Shown here: positions 57,364 through 64,000 of the stretch, piece after piece
Layout of the letters: each line of letters begins with the position of its first letter
How positions within the stretch are numbered: position 1 is the first letter of the stretch
NCBI GenBank assembly: GCA_025331435.1
Contig: JAIWNI010000001.1
Coordinates: forward strand, 602,440-666,439
Source: Choanephora cucurbitarum
Taxonomy: Eukaryota > Mucoromycota > Mucoromycetes > Mucorales > Choanephoraceae
Length of the DNA: 64,000 nt
Direction: 5' to 3'
Translations under genes and position numbers: made by a program
The notes under the pieces: generated by a model
Database searches by the model: none
Told to the model about the DNA's origin: nothing
What the model saw: only the letters and a program-made list of their open reading frames with translations

Positions 57364-60300
57364 ATGGCTGGAGCTGACAAAGACAGTATCGATGGTGAAG
57401 ATGACATCTTTCAGCCAAAACTACCCTTAGTAGAAGAATACAAACGCGATTATGTCTATCACTTAAGCGAAGACGAAATAGTTAATGATACAATCGAACG
57501 AATGTATGGGCCCTTTGATAGCTGGTATCTTGATAATGGAGCCTCCACACCTACTCGAAAGATAAAAATGCCAGCCAAAAGTGTACACGATAAAAAACTA
57601 GAAGAAATTGAGAAGTTAAAACGAGATATCCGAGAGAAAGAAGCACAGCAGCGACAAGCACAAGAGAAGAGAATGGCGCTAGAGAAGGAGATAGCCTTAG
57701 ATAGAGAGAAAGAGCTTCAAGAGGCAAGACAACAGGAAGAAGAAGAACAAGAGAGACAGCAGAAAGAACTTAAGGCACACATCGAAGAAAGAATACAACA
57801 TGCAGCAAATGAGGAAGTAGTGGCTGATGTGGAAGTTTCTAAAGGTAATAATGCGCACGTAGCTCAAAACAAAGAAGGGGGAGATGCTGTTTCTACAAAA
57901 ATATTGGAGATCAACACTGACAATACGTCAGACAAAGATTCTTATACTACAGCTAATGACGATTCTATTCATACCGAAGATATTTTCATTGAAAAGGATG
58001 AGGAAGAAAAGTCATTGGATCGGGAAATTGCAGAATTAAATGATCGATTGCAGGAAGTACGTGAAGAAGAAAACCAGATTCAAGTGAAGCTTTTAGCTAT
58101 GAAAGTACGCATATCGATTGAGAAAAATCGAAAAGAGAACAACACACCGAAGGATCCAAAACCTGAATTGGGAACTAAGCGTATCAAGCAACAAAAGAGC
58201 CCTGCCAGGTCCAGCAAGAAAAAGCGACACAATGAAGAAGCTCAAAACTTAGGCACCCCTCCGCCTCAACCACTGCCAAATTTCGGATACCAATTACCTG
58301 TATATTTCAACACAATGCAACCACGCCCACAATACTATCTTCCTAACACACCTATGATGAATCAGCCTTATTTGCCACATCCTATGTCACAATCCGTTCC
58401 ACTATCGTCTCCGCCTCCACCTCCGCCTCCTACTGATCTACCACCACCCATTCCTCCACCTCCACCTCCACCTCCACCTCAAACATCACAACAAGCACCT
58501 CCCGTACGTTTACGTCAATCTCATAAAGCCAAGCCAGCTACGCCTTACGCTGATATGACACACAATGATACGCATCGCGTTAGAGAATATGAAGCCACAC
58601 TTGCGATGTTCCGCGAAATTGAACAGCTCATCTCTGTGCGCATCTTCAATTCTAATCAAGAATCTAATTCTTCCACCAGCCTTCTTCGCATACCACCCAG
58701 ACCTCGTCGTTTGATTACATCTGAAGAATATACTGTTCCTATCAATATGTTCTTTTTAAACAAGGTATGTGTATACTCCGTTTTCCTTTTTGAACAAGAA
58801 GAGTAGAAGCAAACCAATTAATTCGAATTTCTCGTTCTTTCTTTTTTTTTGTTGCAACTAGAAATACGAAGCAGATCAACAAGCACCACAGAAGAATCCA
58901 GATTTCATCCTTCCTGCGGTAAGTTGTTACGCATTGTACATTCTATTCAGTTAAAACTAATGTCTGTCATTTTTCTTTAGGGCCAGCCAACTAAGATTGA
59001 ACTGACAGATCTTACATATGAAAGTCCTCTATTCATTATGCTCTATCGCAAAGCTGAAGGAAAGAAGTTTGATGAAAGGATGACAAGCGCAATCAATGCT
59101 GCTATCTTATGCATTCCCTCAGAGATGGACTTGAGTACATTTCACGTGCGCCATGCATATGGGTTACCTCTTCATCCAGAGAAGCTCTCTGCTATGTACC
59201 AATTAGCAAAAGCCTTCTGTGACGATTATAAGGAAAAAGAGTTTTGGGGGGCTCTTAAGCTCGAATTGTCAATGTTTGTTCATGGTCCTACAAGTATAAT
59301 CTTCCAGAAAGACTATGATGCCGCCATAAAGCAATTCCCTCTATCAGTCGATGTTCATTGGCAAGGGATCTTATCCGAGACTACTTTCGTAGCACAACTG
59401 GCTCGTATCAAAGCTCTCCTAAGCGACATATACAAATCGCATGGTCTTTATGATTCTCCTGGTAAAAGAAAAAGATATGTGTATATGTATGTATGATTGA
59501 CACTCTCTCCCCTTTTTTCTTCTTACCGTAGAATCAATTGCAGCCTCTGCTATGACAGCTGAAGTTCTGACACGTTTAGTTCGCTTAAATGGATTGACCG
59601 AAGTGTTAAAGATGCTTACAGGTAATGAAAGATTCGAAATTTCTTTATCCGGCTATACTTCATTTCCCTTGACAGAGACGCCTGGTCTCTATTTGCTGCA
59701 CAATGACAAATATTATTTGTGGATGTTGATCTTGTACTACTTTGTCATGAAGTCGCTGCCTCAGGGTGTCTGCGAGACTTGGATGAATGCGTTAGTAAAA
59801 GAAGGAAGACCTCAGATGAACAAGCCTTTATTTGCAATTGATTGGACGGAAACACTGCTGAACAACCCTCTTGATAAAGCAACTTTGTATGGTGCTGTCA
59901 ATATTTTGCTATCCATGTGGAAACACTTCAGTCAACTGGCATGCAACGATAGTCGTAAGAAGCCTTTGTTGATTGGTGTTCTGAGAACTCTAGTCAGCTT
60001 CTTGATGCATACCCCCCAATACAAGGTACCAGGCACACTCCTGCTAGTCAACAAATTGACCAAGGTTTCATTGATTACACCGGAAATTCGAGAGTTGGAA
60101 ATCGAGTTAGAATTTAAGCGAAATGAAGATCCCAAAAAACTAATTAATCTCTTATTCTCTATCACATTGCATCGCCCTCAATCGCTTGCTTTGGCTTACC
60201 GCTGCATTTGCCTTTATGGTGAACGTGCACCCTATACCAATGGTTTTTACGCTTATGCTGGTTGTATTTTAGCATTTCCTCTAGCTAATGCCAAGTCAGA

Positions 60301-60640
60301 TAGTGAGGCTCTACTGACCTTTCTAGATCATCATGATATGGAGCTAGTTGAGCATCAATATCGTCATCGACTTGTGCAGTCTTTGATAGATCAGTACAAA
60401 GGATTGGTAGGAATGATACCTTCATCGTCACCAAATGCCAAATCGCAGGAGCAAGCAGCATTTGCATGGATCAATCTGTTGTTGCTCACTAAGATACTTG
60501 GCGCTGTTAATCCAGAGAAACAACCAGAGGTACGTCAGGAAATGGACACCATCTTTCACAAAGGTTTTTCGCTTATAAATGAATACGATGGGAAACTTTT
60601 GTTTTTTAAATACGCTTCCACCTTGATTGCTGACCATTGA
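57364..60640 (+). CDS. Unidentified large protein: coiled coil, polyproline, helical C-terminus
   Basis: Four exons (57364-58764, 58862-58918, 58981-59461, 59532-60640) give 1015 residues; the family was not recognised. An acidic head (residues 1-60) is followed by a long Glu/Lys/Gln coiled coil (about 75-160 and 215-265), a basic KRIKQQKSPARSSKKKRH stretch that could be a nuclear signal, proline runs of 7-9 (about 345-375), and a C-terminal ~530 residues that look all-helical (LLYRCICLYGERAPY-type and EALLTFLDHHDMELV segments), perhaps HAT/TPR-like repeats. An RNA-processing scaffold is one guess with no direct support. The stop is 152 nt from the convergent malate synthase stop. Confidence 0.8.
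58410..58480 (+). repeat. CCA/CCT-rich tract coding proline runs
   Basis: Two blocks of CC(A/T/G) codons in exon 1 of the large gene give 7-9 consecutive prolines, typical ligands for profilin, SH3 or WW domains. Confidence 0.8.
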
Positions 60641-60791
60641 AAATAAAAAAAAACGCACACACACTCTCTCTGTGTATTTAAATATACCTCAATTGCTTGT
60701 TTAAATGACTTTTTTTATTAATTACAAAAGATTTGAGCTAGAATGAAAGAGAAAAAGGTATATCTTTTCTCCTTCTCACTTGTTTTTTTTT

Positions 60792-62728
60792 TTACAATTT
60801 GGAATGAGCACTGGCAGAGACAATGTCGTCATAGAGTAAGTCAGGAAGGAAGTCATCATAACGTTCACCAGTAACGTTTGTAGCAAATGCTTTCTTGGCA
60901 GCTTCATATTTGCTTTGACTGAATTTATCGTTGCCAAGGTTCTTGCGAATCTTTTCAACCTCTTCATTCAAGATGTTACCAACATATTCACTTGTGACAG
61001 TCTTGCCTTCGTTAGTACGAACTTGGTGATGTACCCACTGATAAAGTTGAGATCGAGAAATTTCGTAAGTAGCCAAATCTTCCATCAAGTTGAAGATGGG
61101 CACACAACCAACACCTCTTAACCATGCTTCCATATAAGCCAAACCAATTTGAATGTTTTCGCGAATAGAGTCTTCAGTGATAGTTCCCTTGAAGTTGATG
61201 TCAATCAAATCAGTAGCAGTGACCTTGACATCATCACGACGGATATGGAGTTGGTTGGGTTGAGGCATATGCTCGTTGAAAATATCAAGAGCAATCTTAA
61301 CAAGGTCAGGATGAGCAACCCAAGTACCATCATGGCCTGCAGTTACTTCACGCAATTTATCACTACGGACCTTGGCCATTGCAGCTTCGTTAGCTTCAGG
61401 GTTGTTCTTGATAGGAATTTGAGCAGCCATACCACCCATAGCATGAACGCCACGCTTATGGCAGGTTTGGATCAAGAGGCGAACGTAAGCATCCATAAAG
61501 GGAACAGTCATGGTAACTTGAGAACGTTGAGGCAAGACAAATTGAGGATGGTTACGAAGCTTCTTGATGAAGGAGAAAATGTAATCCCAACGACCACAGT
61601 TCAAGCCAGATGAATGGTCGCGAAGTTCATAGATAATTTCATCCATCTCGTAAGCAGCAAGAAGAGTTTCAATCAAGACGGTACCACGGATTGTACCACG
61701 GGGAATGTTGATCATGTCTTGAGCCACATTGAAGATGTCGTTCCAAAGTCTGTATAATCATTTAGTCAGCTTAAATAGTCTTATGAAATGTGGGGAAAGT
61801 TACCTGGCTTCCAAATGGGATTCCATCTTGGGGAGATAAAAGTAAGGTCCCTTACCCCGCTTTACAAGTTCTTTAGCATTATGGAAGAAGTAGAGGGCAA
61901 AATCGAAAATGGAAGCAGAGCATGGTTCACCATCTACAAGAACATGCTTTTCAACCATATGCCAACCTCTTGGTCTATTTGAGAAAAATAAAAAATAAAC
62001 TATGGTTAGCCAATCACAATGAACCGGAAATTGCCGTCATTCCAACGTCTACTCTTTTTCTCTCTTTCTTTTCACATGAAAGAATTCACACTCTTTTTTT
62101 TTTCTCTGTAATTTTGCCAAAAATGGGAATTTACCTAACAAGCAAAGTAGCAATCTTGCCATCTTTACGAAGAGCATATTTCTTGCCATTGGGGTTTGTG
62201 AATTCAATTGTTTCTCTGACGGCATCGCGCAAATTAACTTGGCCACTGATAATGTTTTCCCAGGTGGGAGAAGTAGAGTCTATGGAAACAAAGCACTTTA
62301 ATTTTTCTTCTTTTTTTTTTTTTTGCTTATAAAAACTTACCTTCAAAGTCAGCCATAAAAGTAAAAGCACCAGAATTTAATGCATTAATCACCATTTTTC
62401 GGTCGACTGGACCAGTAATCTCAACACGACGATCTTGAAGACCAGGAGCAGGAGGAGCAGCACGCCAGTTGGGATCATCTCGGATATAAGCTGTCTCGGG
62501 CAAAAAGTTGGGAAGAACACCTCGATCTAACTCTTGTTGACGCAAAGCACGCTTTTGCATCAAGGTCTTGCGAGTAGGGTTGAAGATACGTTGCAAGGTA
62601 GCAACAAATTGCAAGGCTTGAGGTGAGAGTATATCGGCTTCAGATGCAGTGACAGGTGCCAACACAGCAACACCAGGAACACTTGTCTTGATCAATTTAG
62701 CAGAAGAACGAGATGTAACAGCAGACAT
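60792..62728 (-). CDS. MLS1: Malate synthase, peroxisomal (glyoxylate cycle)
   Basis: Joins glyoxylate and acetyl-CoA to malate, letting the fungus grow on acetate or fatty acids. Four exons (62728-62341, 62279-62135, 61974-61804, 61749-60792) give 553 residues. Family marks: [71 protein letters not shown] with the catalytic Arg, [35 protein letters not shown], and [24 protein letters not shown]. The protein ends HSKL, a type 1 peroxisomal targeting signal. The N-terminal ~28 residues are Ser/Val-rich and less conserved. Confidence 0.96.
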
Positions 62729-64000
62729 AATGAATAAAGCAAAGAAAACTAAAGACTTAAGAGAAAAAAAAGAACAAGAAAAGGAAGAGAGAAATACAAG
62801 ACAACAGGTTTAGAAATAAGGAAATTTATACTTTGCCTATTTTTCTCTATCATGCATAAAGGAATAGCCTGACATAGATACTCACAGTAGTGACTGCTAC
62901 TCCACTGAGTCAAGTATGCTCTGTTTATCACATGCTTGTTTTATCAAATTCACATGTACTTTGCCGATGAAGAAGCGGAACATATAATGTTTAGTAAGAA
63001 ATACGGGTGTATCCTCCTTGCTGGTTTTCTTCTCGCTCTTTTTTTTATTCTCAAGAACATAGACAATGCAAAACAAAAAAGAAGTTAATTTCAAATTCCT
63101 TTTATCTACATTTTGTGTACCTATCAAATCTGTTGTATAGCTATATCTAATCAGGGTATAAATGAACTTATTTAAACCCAATTTCATTTTGTTTCGTAAC
63201 GTGTCCTAGGGAAAGTGAAGACGGTCTTGTTGATTGTTTTGGTATTTCTGATTGAAAAAAGTTCGATATGTGGAAAGAGATCAAGATTAGAGTTAATGGC
63301 AACAGAAAAAATTGGTAGATGAATAAGAGTAAAAGAAATCATACAAAAGAGAGCATTGTTTGCTACTGGCAGTTAGATATCAAATTCAAGATGCTAAGCA
63401 AACCAAGAGAACAAAAAAAACTCTTTATGCCCCAGGAATAGATAGTTTATTCCGAGCACAAGATGATACTTGTCCTTTTGCATATTAGCTAAATCTTATA
63501 TATCTGATCAAAGAGGTATAGATGGGCATATCTTGTCAGTAATACAAGAGCGTCCACTTCTATGTTGTTCTCGTTAGAAACCCTAGGCAGTATTGATTCG
63601 GTGCTTAAGGATCTTCTGACCAAAGTCAGAAAGCAATTATATCAAACTAGGTTCGATACTTCGTAAGTCTCCTGCAGACGATATGAAACTCTTTTCTAAA
63701 AAAATTCTCTTGTATGGTCTTGTGAGCATACGACAAATGAGCGATTCAAACATTGACTCTGCTTATTGCCTTTCCTTTGCATCATTATTCTGTATGTTTT
63801 TTTCCTATTTGCACCACTGGAACTTGATAGAACTTTACCTAATTCTTCTTTTTCTTGAAGCATGCTTGATTTTTTTTAGCATCTCTTTCGGCTAATTATT
63901 TCTTTCCTTCTTTTAATTCTAAACCAATCATCTGAGCTTTGTACCCCCCCCCTTCTTTTGAGGATCATCAAATAGCCTGTCCTCCTTTGATTACTGCTTT
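62729..64000. other. Right-end intergenic region
   Basis: Malate synthase promoter and 1.2 kb to the window edge. A TATA-like element is at 62825-62830. An open frame at 63683-63895 is hydrophobic without motif and not called. A C run lies near 63944-63953. Confidence 0.45.
62825..62830 (-). promoter_or_regulatory. TATA-like element upstream of malate synthase
   Basis: TATAAA on the minus strand, about 97 nt upstream of the start codon. AT-rich context makes chance occurrence possible. Confidence 0.35.

Noticed and set aside
63683..63895. Hydrophobic 70-codon frame near the right edge
   Set aside because: T-rich DNA gives Phe/Leu-rich frames by chance; no start context or motif supports a gene.
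1..64000. tRNA, rRNA, CRISPR array, operon or Shine-Dalgarno signals
   Set aside because: No cloverleaf with a convincing B-box, no rRNA block and no direct-repeat array were seen by eye, and gene structure is eukaryotic. A covariance-model scan was not possible here.

Overview
The window is nuclear DNA of a fungus, most likely an early-diverging (Mucoromycota, Mucorales-type) mould. It is AT-rich. Most genes are split by short introns of about 45-100 nt with GT(A/G)AGT-like donors and pyrimidine-tract/AG acceptors. There are no ribosome-binding sites or operons, and gene content is plainly eukaryotic (nucleoporin, dolichol kinase, heterotrimeric G alpha, DHHC acyltransferase, Dna2). A carotenoid cleavage dioxygenase, a short ECL1-type protein and Mucorales-like intron structure support that placement; it is inference, not proof. 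Exon coordinates were derived by hand by joining reading frames across consensus splice sites and checking that each CDS sums to a multiple of three.

Layout. 1-2.9 kb: dolichol kinase (cut by the left edge) and mitochondrial release factor 1, minus strand, 40 nt apart. 3.2-5.5 kb: a decayed Mutator-like (MULE) transposon with matching terminal inverted repeats. 7.3-11.7 kb: VIT/CCC1 iron transporter, secreted polysaccharide lyase family 8 enzyme, unidentified protein. 12.6-17.8 kb: MADS-box factor and Dna2 helicase-nuclease. 18.0-28.7 kb: a signalling-rich stretch with a RapGAP, a G alpha subunit, a YANK/STK32-type kinase and a three-SH3 adaptor. 28.9-36.3 kb: NXT1/NTF2-like export factor, coiled-coil protein, HAUS6-like augmin subunit, PINX1/Gno1 G-patch protein, NUP85. 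36.3-39.3 kb: a gene-poor gap. 39.3-45.3 kb: Sec14-like protein, arrestin-like protein, DHHC acyltransferase. 47.2-51.5 kb: ECL1-like protein, mitochondrial Holliday junction resolvase, carotenoid dioxygenase. 53-54.9 kb: coding-like fragments of uncertain status, then CCDC124. 55.1-62.7 kb: LARGE-like GT49 glycosyltransferase, a 1015-residue unidentified protein, peroxisomal malate synthase.

The genes do not form one pathway; this looks like ordinary euchromatin with relics of mobile DNA in the gaps. Several convergent pairs end within 27-48 nt of each other (Cce1/dioxygenase, PINX1/NUP85, lyase/unknown), so 3' UTRs must overlap. The less ordinary observations are the MULE ends, a 43-nt repeat present twice 50 kb apart in opposite orientation, an 88-nt inverted-repeat element, 10-nt coding exons, a GC-AG intron, a RapGAP gene whose frame does not close at two junctions, and unexplained coding-like fragments near 53 kb. 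I saw no CRISPR array, rRNA or convincing tRNA, and no clear evidence of an undescribed multi-gene system.
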